Shown: one piece after another, positions 35,688-46,481 of the stretch
Layout: every line of letters starts with the position of its first letter
Numbering within the stretch: position 1 is the first letter of the stretch
Origin: Ephemerocybe angulata
Lineage: Eukaryota; Basidiomycota; Agaricomycetes; Agaricales; Psathyrellaceae
Assembly (NCBI GenBank): GCA_013368325.1
Contig: JAACJK010000060.1
Location: 558,001 to 622,000 of the forward strand
DNA: 64,000 nucleotides
Direction: 5' to 3'
Made by a program: the position numbers and the translations under genes
The notes under the pieces: model-generated
The model's database searches: none
What the model was told of the DNA's origin: nothing
Seen by the model: the letters and a program-made list of their open reading frames with translations, nothing else

Positions 35688-37555
35688 CTAAAGGGGTGAA
35701 GCTGAAGCTCTATGAGGCTCAGGAGGTACGTCCGCTGCCCGCCCAACATATACCACCACCGACTTTCCCTCGGCTTCGATGACGTTCTCACCCTTGCTCT
35801 CGAACTCCTTCGCCAAGGCTCGCTCCGCGGCTTTGAGACGTGTCATGGGCGCCATTGGCGGCAAATACACCGTCGCCAGGGTCCCTACAAAAGCTCCACT
35901 CTTTATCGCTTCCACAATAATGACCCAGTTGAACCCCGACTTGACCTCGCTCCCAGACGTATTGGTAAACACTACCTCTTCAACCTTGGGTGCGATTACC
36001 GTGATGCTTCCCCACAAGTCGACAACTCGGCTGTTCCTCGCGGCCGCGAGAAGACGAGTGCACACCACCAACCGCGTTGTGTTCGATAAGAGCCGACGGG
36101 ACAATGAGATGGTCATAATAAGGGCACCTGGAGAGCGGATGTGGATGGCGTTCTCTTGAACTACGACGAGGTCGGTAGTGCGGTTGACGACAGCGCGGAA
36201 CACGGCTGTGGTGGGTAGAACAGGGTCTTCGGATCCGTATCTGAGTGTCGGAATGCTGGAGTCTCGGAATATCCCGTCGCTTGTCAGCTGCACGATGCAG
36301 GTCTTGGGAAAGGACATGAGCTGAAGGAGGTGGTGTGGTGTCCAGATGTCTTGGTTAGCTTCGAAATCGTTTATCTCGATGTGTCGGAGTCTGGGGAAGG
36401 TGAGCGCAGTGCAGCCGGGGCTGGCCGGAAGCTCGACGCTGGGCCCTGCGTTCGTGAGCCCGAAAACCTCGAGGGTGTCTTTACATGGCTCCAAGATTTC
36501 GCGCAGGAACGATCCGACGTCGAGTCTGTGCTCTCGGTCTTGGTTCGCCAACCATAGGTGCGTAAGGCAGTCGAAGCGGTGGGAGGGCCAGGTGATGACG
36601 TCGCTGAGGGAAAGCCGTTTGAGCGTCGGGAGGCTCCCTCCGAAGATTGCGGGCAGAGATTGTTGGCTGTCTGTCGAGACAAAGTTCCAGGGGCTCAGAT
36701 CGAGCGAGAGGTACTCCAGGTTCGGAGAGACCATATCCCCAAGAAGATCCCAGATGAACTCGCGGAGGTGCCACGCGCCGTTGATATGGAACTCTTTCAA
36801 TCGCTTCGAGTGTTCGGTCTTGAGCTGCTGGAAGAATGGGCTCGGGCGCACGGAGCGTGTCTGGTAGTCGAAGACTCCGTTGTCTATATTGAGGTAGATG
36901 TGTAGGGAACTCGCAAGCGCACTGCGGGCGAGAAAGCGCTTTCCGTAAGCTTCCTGGTGTGGAGGCTTCGGGAGGAAGAGGTGTGACCAGAGGGCCGGCG
37001 TGGAGAGGGCTACGTGTCGCCAATGGGAGCACACATGGCACGTTGTGCGTATCCAGGAGTTCACCCCGATGGCATACTGTACCACCTGAGCTAGAGGAGG
37101 GAAGACGTCTGAGTCGCATTGTACGAAAGTAAATATGTAGGAGAGGATCTCCCATGGTAGTGTGTTGATGATTCTGGCCGCATTGTATTTTGAGCGTAGG
37201 AGGCGAGCTAGGTCTTGGACTGCGCTCTCGTGTCGTAGTATCTGGTGACGGTCAGACCAGGTCTACCACGGTGCTAGGGTGAGCTTACATCTTCATCCCT
37301 GTCCTTCTCATGAGCAACCAATATGATGACCAAATGCCATGGGTGGTCAACTCACTTTCTATCGAGATTTATCTTCCGTTTCAAAGCGTCAAGGAGCTCC
37401 AGGATTGATAGGTCTTCACCTGGGTGTGTTCCATATCCAGACTCCATCGCTATTCGGAACTTGGCCCTCAAAGTCGAGGTTGAAGTTCTGAACTCTGAAT
37501 TCAACAGCATCAGTGTTGGTGTTACATAAGGAAGCCGACATGCCGCTGACATCAT
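35688..37555 (-). CDS. F-box protein with a 10-nt microexon
   Basis: 587 residues. Exon one (37356-37555) gives a coil (ELLDALKRKINLDRK). Exon two is 10 nt (37289-37298, reading DED). Exon three (35688-37241) holds the F-box, INTLPWEILSYIFTFVQCDS ... HVCSHWRHVALSTPALWSHL, then a leucine-rich region. The frame is kept only if both flanking introns (57 and 47 nt) are removed; total coding length is 1764 nt. It is thought to act as a substrate adaptor in an SCF ubiquitin ligase. Two GGGCGCTAAA motif variants sit immediately upstream (37558 and 37581). The gene converges on the dehydrogenase with 156 bp between stops. Confidence 0.82.
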
Positions 37556-39085
37556 TCGGGCGCTAAAGCCGAGACTGCTGGGGCGCTAAACCAGTTCATA
37601 GTTCAGTATGAAGAGGATCTCAATCTGATTATGGCGTAGAAATCGTCAGCGGAGGAAGCGCGGGGGGTAGAGAGCGGCCTCTCACGGGATCCCTGCGTCC
37701 CCGCTTCATGGCTACAGTGGCCTTCGATTCAAAACCTAAAGTCACTTTGCCGGTCACATACCTCCTGATATCCCTCTCACCTCCTCTGAGGTCGTACTGA
37801 AGCTCATAAAAACATTGCACAGGTGATTGAGACTGTTGCGCATGGGTTGCATACCGATCTGATACTTTGCTGATATTTCCCGGGTGGCCCTCGTTTCCTT
37901 GCTTCACGGGGGTGGATAATACCAAGATAGTAAGTACCAAGATCTCTCCCTCATGTCTGACTCTGACATACGTATCAGAACTTAAACTAAATACCGTTGT
38001 TTGCTCGTTCGATCTAGTGCGACTGCTTGGCTTGGCAATCTGCCTTAGTCAGCCGGCTTCTGCCGAACCCTCCGCTGGCAAATCCTTTTCTCCTTTTCTC
38101 CTCCAGCTCCTTCAGTTCGGAATTCCGCCTTGAACAGTAAAATGACGATAAGGAACTCTGGCACTCTGTCGAATTTATCAGCCTATCCAGCGCCCATTCA
38201 TATTTCGAGTCCGTATCGTCATCAACCCCCGGTGCAAGTTATACCTTGGTTCACGATCTGGGTTGAGCGTTCATGATTTCTGGAGCCAGCCAAGGCGAAG
38301 CACATCTGCGCGAGTCCGTGAATATGCTACCCCCTACTACCCCCAAATATGCCTTACTGATAACTTACTTAACACAGGATGATATATCTTCGGGACCGCC
38401 TTCAACGCGTCTCCAAGTCTCTACTGCGTACCTGATAGTTCGCGTAACTATCCACAAATATTGTCCGACTCAGTGACTGCAGTATGACCTCCCCCAATTA
38501 CAGCAACTGTCGCGATATATCGCGGAGCCTGGGACCACAGTCCCCAGGGTAGACGGCGGCCATAAGGTCTCTGCGCCAGGATCACTGGGAGAAACTTCAC
38601 AAATGGGAGGAGGACCACGGCACCCGGACAACGGAAATCTGCGCTCTACATGTACTGATGACTTTGCAATTCACCTTACCCAGTTGACCAGTTGCTAGAC
38701 CTGCTGATCCCTTCACAGATCTGCAATTCGCTGGCGTATGCGCAACGTTAAATCAGCTTGGTCCCGAGTTGGACCTCCAAACCCTCTCCTTAGATCACAC
38801 AAGGCATCTTTTAAACAGCAGAAAGCCAGCGAAACGGCGTCTGACATCACCCATTATGGCTTCATTCTCCCCACACTCTGCCACATAATCCCCCTCCTGG
38901 TTTGGATCCCATCTCGGTTTCGTAAGTGCCAAAGATCAATCCCAACGTCGATGATCATGCTTATCTTTAGGAAGCAGAAGCAAATCCACCGCCCTGTATA
39001 AGTAGACGGGCCCTCCTCGCCAGGAAAAGAAGAGGTTCTCTACGCTTCGACCATATCTACGGAGAATCTTTCTCACCCTCGGATC
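37556..39085. other. Intergenic, no gene seen
   Basis: 1.5 kb between divergent genes. Besides the two GGGCGCTAAA boxes and a TATAAGT box at 38997-39003 for the membrane-protein gene, I see nothing coding or structured. Confidence 0.55.
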
Positions 39086-40585
39086 ATGTCCTCGTTCGAG
39101 CCTGGCTTCTGGATTCCCTCCAGTGTCACTTTCGATGCTGCTTTCCTTGATACGGGGCTCAACTTCTATGACAGTTTAGTTGCTACGCTCATTTGCACGC
39201 TTTTCAGTGGTAAGCCGCCTCACAACTGAAGTGCTATTTTTGACCGCCACAACGGAACTCCAGGTATTCATCTATGCATGTGCAGGCGCATCATGATATT
39301 GCATTTTCGCTTGGCCGAGAATAAGGGCCGCTCACATATGCAAAACGCCCAGACGCTAGTCTTGATGGTGTTGAGCATATTGTTTGCAGCCCTGTTTATT
39401 GGGTCATCGTTCATCTACTGTGTCCAATTCTCGCGAAACGCCATGCTGCTGCGCACTACGGCACCACGAACAGGCGCCGCCGCGAGTGCAGGCACCATTC
39501 TGGGCTGTACTGGCGCCAGCTTTGGCGAGGCTGGTCGAAAGTGCGTCGAAGTCTCAATCTCGGCGTTGCAGGCGGGAAGAAGGGTGGAATTGGCGTTCGC
39601 CTCCATGACCCAGATCCTTATCTTTCTTACGGACATGCTCCTTGTACGTATAGCAATTACGCACTCGCCCATATGCCTAACCTTCGGACATAGGTCGTGC
39701 GCTGCTACTTTGTCTTCAAGGACAAGCCCCAGGTCTACATAACCGCAGCGGTGGCATTCGTCGCGTCATTCGGTGAGTTAGTGGGTCCTTGCTTTAAATA
39801 ATATATTTTAATCTTCGTTTTAGCCATTTGGATCTTCGGTCTCGCCTCGCTCTCCAAAGCCGGGGGCCTCTCCGCTTCAGCGAGCTGGGATTGGGACCTC
39901 ACAGGCCCCTCTAGCGCGCTTCCGAAGGGCTATACCTCGTCGATGTCGATCATCAGCTCCCTGATCGTGAACATCATCGTCACAGTGTCAATTGTGACCC
40001 GGATTCTGCGTGCTCAACGGCGGCTACAAGATAACCTTTCCATGTCTCGGGTTGGGGCTGGACAGCGAGACGGCGTCTACCTATCCGCGTCCGCACTTCT
40101 CATCGAGTCTGCATTACCGCCCGTCGTCTTTGGTATTCTGGCGGCAGTGTTCGCTTCGACGAACATCAAAGAGAAGCGCAAGGCATTCGAATTTGAACTC
40201 ATCCCAAAGATGGCTTGGGCGGCGTTTACGGCAAGCCTTCTTCCGCTCTCATTCTTTCCTGACGAAAATAGCTCACTTCCAAGTTCCATGGTCACAGGCC
40301 CTTGCACCCCAGCTCCTCCTCGTGCGGATCCTACAAGGACGGGCCTGGAAATCAGCTGGCACGAGCTATGATTCTGGCGTCGCACTCAGTTCCACCAGGT
40401 TCAGCAGATCAACGACGGCTCCTCCCATCGTGTTCCAGAAGCGGGATAACCTAGGAGCAATCGATGATGTGAATTCGAAGAGAAGACCGTCTATTCGGAG
40501 TGTCGTCAGTTCGGCAGGAGGGGACACCTTGGGTGGTGCTACCGAAATTAAGATTCAGAGAGACGTTGTGTACTCCGACTTGTAG
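39086..40585 (+). CDS. Multi-pass membrane protein, tandem copy 1
   Basis: About 370 residues with seven likely helices, e.g. DSLVATLICTLFSG, LVLMVLSILFAALFIGSSF, QILIFLTDMLLVVRC, AAVAFVASFAIWIFGLA, SMSIISSLIVNIIVTVSIV and ALPPVVFGILAAVFA, then a Ser-rich cytoplasmic tail. The layout resembles the large uncharacterised seven-helix families of Agaricomycetes; a receptor role is only a guess. Five exons; intron four begins with GC instead of GT (40231-40297), and its position equals a GT intron in copy 2. Shared motifs with copy 2: TGLNFYDSLV, LCMCRRI, IYCVQFSRN, LLVRILQGRAW. ATG 39086. Confidence 0.75.
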
Positions 40586-42297
40586 CATTGCTCTTTGATT
40601 TTTCCTTAGGATCTGTCCGGCAAGAAAATCATTCCTCTGTCTGTCAAACCTGAAAGCAGAGAGAACTGATTTGCGTTCGGATCGCCAGACGAAACCAGTA
40701 CCTGTAGAGATGTGCACTGCCTTCTCTTATCAGCCAAACCCCAGAACATTGTCGAAATTCAGCCGTCTTTCATTTGGCCATTATCAGCGGAGGTTGTCGT
40801 CCAAGCGAGTGGTATAAGACCATCGACGACCGCATTGGTTTCGAGTGGAGCTTCACGTAAGTACAATCCGCAAAGCTTATGGCTGTCTTCTAATCCCCGG
40901 CCTTTACGATTTGGAAGCCGTTGAAAGCGAGACCAAGGATCCGGGTCCAACGAGGTCCAACGGCTGAGGTCAGCTGCCCGCATTATCCGCCTACCCTGCC
41001 GTTCTGACACTCTCAGTTCCCTGAGATTTCTCACTGTGGATCAGAGTTACGACCACAGTCCTGGAGGCATCGTTCGATCCCTATCCCCCGATCCAGGCAT
41101 AATACCTCCGAAAGACCTGCCGAACACCGGCACGGCCTTGAGAGGCATCACCTCGGTGACCTCGCCGTACTAGGGCGCGCATAGGCGCGCATGTCCTAAT
41201 GAAGGGGGCGGCGTGGGTGCCCAAATGCCCATACCCCGCATTGTGGGGTGTCAGCGCAAAGGAGGGTGAAGGTAGCTACGTAGATAGGATGCAATTGTTA
41301 CGCAAAGGGTAAATATGGAAGGTATCCATAGTTGCGAGCCATGGCCAGTGGCCACTGCCTCACACCGGGGATAAGGACAAAGGTAATTGACAGTCAATTG
41401 ACAATGTGTGAGTACTATAGCATATAAGCGCCCGTCTTGCCTCTCAATTCACGCTCTGTAGACCTTGGGGCTTCATCTACGTGCAATATTCATACAGTTA
41501 GATGTTTGTGCAGTGCTGCGCGCAGAGGCATGCATTTTAAATCGGGGTAGGCAGGACATACCAACGTAAGTACAAAAGTCAATGCCACTGAGCAGCTGAG
41601 TGGCTTATGAGAATATTGGATGTAGCAAACTATATAGCGTACAATAACGACCCCGCACCCGCCCGACGCTCAGTCACTCGCGCCCACTGCATGCTCCCGC
41701 GCCCTTGCTGCCTCTTTGGGTTGTGACCAAGCATCCTGGTCCGAAACGCCGGGTCACCGGTGATATTGGTGAAACGAGTATTTGTGCCGGGATCGGGGAA
41801 TAGGGATCGAACCCGGACTCCACAGTCCTGTGGATGCATGCAGCATTGTGATTATCTTCACGTCAGCACACCGTGATTGAACTTGGAATGGGTCATGGTC
41901 TCGGTTACAGCTGGGTGATCGCATGGGCAACTTCTCCTCATCGCATCTTTGTTGCCTCCCCACAGTGCGACACCCACCTTTTTTGTCCCTCTTACCCGTC
42001 ATCGGGCATTGAAGAATCGCTATTTACTTATGCTGCAGCGGTGACCAATCCCGACAAGGGCTCTGAGTAGTTAAGTCGACCGTAGAGATGCGAGATTGAG
42101 GCGCATCTTTGATCTTCCGTTCAAGGCATCGGTGTGTTTAAGCGCGGTGACGGCTAGCGTGGAATAGTAACCTGCGATCTCACGCCTTCAATTTGTCGGT
42201 TTGGGGACACGCTGGGGGTTATAAGATGGACACGGTGCTTCTGGATTCTTTTCCTCGGACTCATTCTCACCGCTCCTAAGCTTTTTGGCCTTTCGCA
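40586..42297. other. Intergenic between the membrane-protein pair
   Basis: 1.7 kb with no convincing gene. An inverted motif copy TAAGCGCCC lies at 41425-41433. A tRNA-T-arm-like stretch at 41800-41835 does not fold into a tRNA. Confidence 0.5.
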
Positions 42298-43837
42298 ATG
42301 TCATTCTTTGCAACAGGGTACTGGATACCCTCTAGCATTGAGTTCGGGGCAAGATTTCTGGATACTGGGTTGAATTTCTACGACAGCTTGGTTTCAACTC
42401 TCATCAGCACGCTTTTTAGTGGTATGTTCACCTTCAGAGATTTACAATCTTACATTTCCTGAGTCCTCCTCAACTTGGCTCTTTCACAGGTATACAGCTA
42501 TGCATGTGCCGGCGCATTCTTCAGCTGCATCTCCGACTCCGAATGAACGAAACGCGATCTCGTCGACAACAAGTCCAATCCCTCCTCGTCGCTGGAATCA
42601 GTATCTTGTTTGCCGCCATGTACATTGCGTCCGCTCTCATATACTGCGTCCAGTTCTCGAGAAATATCCTGGCTCTTCGAAGCGTCGGAGCAACATCTGA
42701 CGTTGTCTCGATTATGGGCCTTCCTTCCTTCCGTGGCTGCTCCAGAAATGCTATCGGCCGATGTGTCGACGTTCCACTGTCAAACCTGGAGACGGGAAGG
42801 AGGATGGAGCTGGGCTATGCGACCCTAGTTCAGGTTCTCATACTCTTCACAGACGTGATTCTGGTGCGTATGAACCTTCCCAGAATCTCATCCATTGCTC
42901 ACTCGACTTCTTACAGGTGGTTCGCGTTTACAACATCTTCTTCGATAGGCTCTATGTCTTCTGGATCGCTGCTGCATCATTGATCGCCTCTGTCGGTGAG
43001 TGCCAATGCTCTAGGTACGTCTCGATCGGCGGTTGATATGGGTACCTGTCGCACGTAGGTGTGTCAATCTTTGGCCTCGTCGCCTTAGCACAGGCCGGCG
43101 GTCTATCTGGCGGATCAAGCTGGAATTGGAAGCTTCCAAAGGACATTGGCATTCCAACCCTCGTCAATGTTATCTCTCCCGATCCCAGCGTCGATGCCCG
43201 CCTCCCTCGGGGATACTTCCCACCCATGTCCATTATTGCTTCCCTCATCGTCAACGCTATTGCCACTGCCTGTATTGTAACGCGGATGCTAGTCGCTCGT
43301 AAAGAGCTACACGACAGCCTTCCCCTCTCCGATCAAGGAGAAGGCCGTAAAGACGACGTGTACACCAGTGCCGCGGCGCTTCTAATCGAGTCGGCGCTTC
43401 CCCCGACAGTGTTCGGTATCTTGGCCGCCATTTTCTCGACACCGGGTGTACGGAATACTGGAAAGGTGTTTGACTTTGAACTAATACCGAAGGTGGCTTG
43501 GGTTGCATTCACAGTAAGTAATGATTTTACACTCCTCGTTGGTTCCACCATTGACATCTGCCGCTTTCTTCACTTCACCTAGGCTTTGGCTCCTCAGCTA
43601 ATCCTTGTGCGAATCCTCCAGGGACGTGCCTGGAGCTCATCGCGGACATTCTCGCTAAACGGTGTCATCAACATCAGCCGTGGGGAAACAGGAACCCCCG
43701 CCTCCGAGCCAATAACCTTCTCGCGCGAGGACCTACGAAGCAGCAGGAGGTCGTCAATGTCCTCGTTCTATAGCTACAGCAAAGACACTGCAAGTGAGAT
43801 GAAAGTCGTGGTAAAAACAGAAACATATATAGCTTAA
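42298..43837 (+). CDS. Multi-pass membrane protein, tandem copy 2
   Basis: About 410 residues, paralogue of the gene at 39086. It has the same start (MSFFATGYWIPSS versus MSSFEPGFWIPSS), same intron positions, same seven-helix layout, and the conserved LIESALPPTVFGILAA and ALAPQLILVRILQGRAW blocks. It differs by a longer loop before MSIIASLIVN and a different Ser-rich tail with possible phosphosites (RSSRRSSMSSFYSYS). All introns use GT donors. The tandem arrangement and shared exon structure point to local duplication. Function unknown. Confidence 0.75.
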
Positions 43838-44126
43838 GAGATATATATACTAATAACAAATTTAATACAAACTTACCTTACCACTGCACCTACACGCTCC
43901 TACTATACGTGGGCGAAGCGGCAAGATCGCATCCGCGCCGGGGGGTCGGGAAGCTGAATTGGTGCTACATAGCGTGGGTCCACCCTCAGACTTCAGTAGC
44001 GCCGTGTACATCTTTTAGCTGAAAGTACTGTAAGGATTGGGAGAAGGGCGCCATGGTGAAGGCCTACGAAATTGTAAGGCTCTTCATTGGTAACTGATAG
44101 CATGTTAGCTTGCTTATTACCAAAAG

Positions 44127-45337
44127 CTAGAGAAAACAGCATGCCTGGGTTGCAAATGAAGCTGCACAGTCCCCGGTCTTCAGAGTCCGCAGTCGAAGCT
44201 CCTCCTCAACCGTCTCCCAGAATAGGTCGTATTGGATTTCGAGCGAAGTGCCACTACCAGTCTTCTCCGACAATCGTGCCCAAAATGCAGCCGCGCCCAT
44301 CCAGGTGGGCATTTCGGCGCCCGGAGGAGGGTGAAGGGGACTTTGAGGGACGAGTAGGACCCTTTTATCCAACTTCTCGACTTGATGTTCCACCGACCCG
44401 TCCCTGTCTTCTTCTAGCATGCGCCGTAATGCGATACCGTGTATGACAGCCGCACACACCAGAAGAGAGACTGGCATGTAGGCAAGCCAAGTTCCGATGC
44501 GCTCCAAGTCTGCTATGTACGGTGGCTGGATGCAGAGGTGTGTAAGAGAGCATAGCTTGGAGAGTGGTGCCCAGTTCCAGTCCATGGAGTAGCTGTCGGT
44601 GAACGATAGATGTGTCAGGTTGGAAAGATGGGATTCATGTGTGGCCCGGATTCGAATGTTTGGTGGGTTGGCAAGAACATTGAGGCGTTGACTTGGAGCC
44701 GCTTCAGATTTGAGAACCGGTTCCATACCGGATGGTGTCCTCTCATTAAGTCCTCCCTTTTCCCGCGATTTGTGTGGAAGTCGATGAAAACGATCAGTTC
44801 CGCGATACCTGAGAAGGCCTCCAGGACGGGGAATAGAGTGTCGATTTCTCGCTGTGGCAGATGCCCATTGCACACGAGACCCAGCGACTTGACATGTGTG
44901 GAGAAGAATGTCATGTCCTTCGACGGATGGGATAGGATAGTGCGATGAAGCTTAAGCAGGGATTCATTTGGGTACCGATAACGGTAACCTAAGCGAGGCT
45001 TGAGCTCGATGTAAGCTGGGCGGATATTGACTGATCTGTAAAGAATGGGCTCGACCCATCGCTGGACTTTCTTGGACACTCGTGCACACGCCCAGTCTGA
45101 AGGCGTCCCAGAATTGGTGGCTATGTCGAAGATATGGCGAGCCAGGTCTTCTGGGAGGTCTTGTAAACGGAATAGGCTATTGCCTCTCCCATCCCCCGAG
45201 TCGATATCTAAAGGGAAACGCTGGTCCATCGCGCAAGGTCGGACGTGGATGAAAGGAAGTTTGGAGATGATGCCAACAGTTACATTCAAACGCGCCGGAT
45301 TCAGCCATCCGTGAATGGCATCATGCATGTGATACAT
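44127..45337 (-). CDS. F-box protein, apparently frameshifted
   Basis: The N-terminal half reads LFRLQDLPEDLARHIFDIAT ... CARVSKKVQRWVEPILYRSV, an F-box of a family common in Agaricomycetes, and continues to LPTHQTFESGPH before a TGA at 44615. The C-terminal half continues in another frame from about NLTHLSFTDSYSMDWNW to the stop at 44127. No intron signal spans the junction (about 44620-44690), so a one-base frameshift or a sequencing error is the simplest reading. ATG 45337 is possible, but ATG 45229 (MDQRFPLDIDS) fits the family better. If real, the break removes half of the substrate-binding region. Confidence 0.6.
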
Positions 45338-45369
45338 AGAATCTGTGATAAACCCGGACCAGCAAGCGA

Positions 45370-45380
45370 CGGGCGCTTAA
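45370..45380. repeat. CGGGCGCTTAA motif copy
   Basis: Exact copy 33 bp upstream of the outermost ATG of the F-box gene at 45337 and 152 bp after the stop of the secreted-protein gene. Confidence 0.7.
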
Positions 45381-45531
45381 GCTGACGCATTGTCGGACCG
45401 CCATATTTCATGGTAACCTTGCTCAACAATTGCTCAAATAATATCCCGCACGTACTTCCTCAAACGCGATTGGATTTTGCTATACGACACACGTACGTGT
45501 ATGGACATACACATGCGATCTACTCTAGAAT

Positions 45532-46379
45532 CTAGAAGAAATCAATGTGCTTTCCGTTCCTCTTGAATTTGCCGTTGAATGCCCACTGAGAGGTAATTAT
45601 TAGTCAGCGTGAGTACAGTGGTATAAGCTTTGTTGCGAAAATAACATACGTTAAGGTAGCCTCCATCGCCCTTAAGGTCGAAAGAGCCCTTCTTGAAATA
45701 ATAGATCTCATATCTAGAATATGTCGGTTTCGTGGCCACAAGCAGCTGGAATATAGGCGAGAGCTTACCCAATTGTCTTCGAAAAGCTGACAGAAAACTC
45801 CTGGTGACGGTGGCCCCAGTCCTTGCCCTCCTTACCCGCAAATTTCTTGGTATGTGCGGTGTGGACAATGAGCCAGTTGAAATTAGGGTTTTTCCTGTGC
45901 GCCTCCTGAACGAAGTGCAAGGTGAACTTTCCGCGTTCCTTGAGGTGGTATAAGAAAATGGTAGATAACGAGCATTGCTATTCGAGAGCACGTACAGCCT
46001 TGTCATGCTCGATTCTGCCTTTGATGACGTTCACGATTGCCTCGATACCCTTGGCGACGAGCTTGACCACAGTGCCGACGCCTCGGGGCTCGAGCTCCAT
46101 AAGATCCCGAGAGTCAAGGCCAAGGTGACGCATGGCAAGGTCTTCAATCTCCTCCTCGCTAAAGTAGTCGCGGACCTCGACAGAGTCGCCGCCCATTGCG
46201 GCGGCCACAGCCGAGTCCCTCGCCCGTATTTCTTCGTCGGTTATGTCCCGACCCTCAAAAACACTGGCGTCGCCGTCTGCCCTCACAAAGACGTCCTGCT
46301 CGGACACAGTGGCAGGCGCCGCCAGAACGAGAGTTGCCGTGCCGGCGAGAAGAGAGAGAATAATGGTGGAGAATCGCAT
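45532..46379 (-). CDS. Small secreted protein
   Basis: About 223 residues in four exons. A clear signal peptide (MRFSTIILSLLAGTATLVLA) is followed by an acidic pro-like stretch with RD and KR sites, a helix (VVKLVAKGIEAIVNVIKG), and a C-terminal beta-rich block: KDWGHRHQEF, YEIYYFKKGSFDLKGDGGY, NWAFNGKFKRNGKHIDFF. The GDGGY..NWA ending recurs in a secreted fungal family that I know only as uncharacterised. The introns (donors GTACGT, GTAAGC, GTATGT) keep frame to TAG 45532. Cysteine-poor, so not a typical disulphide-rich effector. Extracellular or wall-associated role is inferred. Confidence 0.78.
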
Positions 46380-46474
46380 GATAGAGGGTTGAGGAAGGAA
46401 ACGAACGTGCCAGACGATTCGAGTTTGTTTGCAGACCTGCTGTGAGGAAAACCTGGGTACGCAGATTGCAGGCC

Positions 46475-46481
46475 TTTTATA
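46475..46481 (-). promoter_or_regulatory. TATAAAA box
   Basis: 96 bp upstream of the secreted-protein ATG at 46379, on its strand. Confidence 0.6.

Noticed and set aside
41795..41840. tRNA gene on the - strand (GGGTTCGATCCC box)
   Set aside because: The T-arm-like box is present, but no paired T stem, acceptor stem or anticodon arm with a seven-base loop can be formed.
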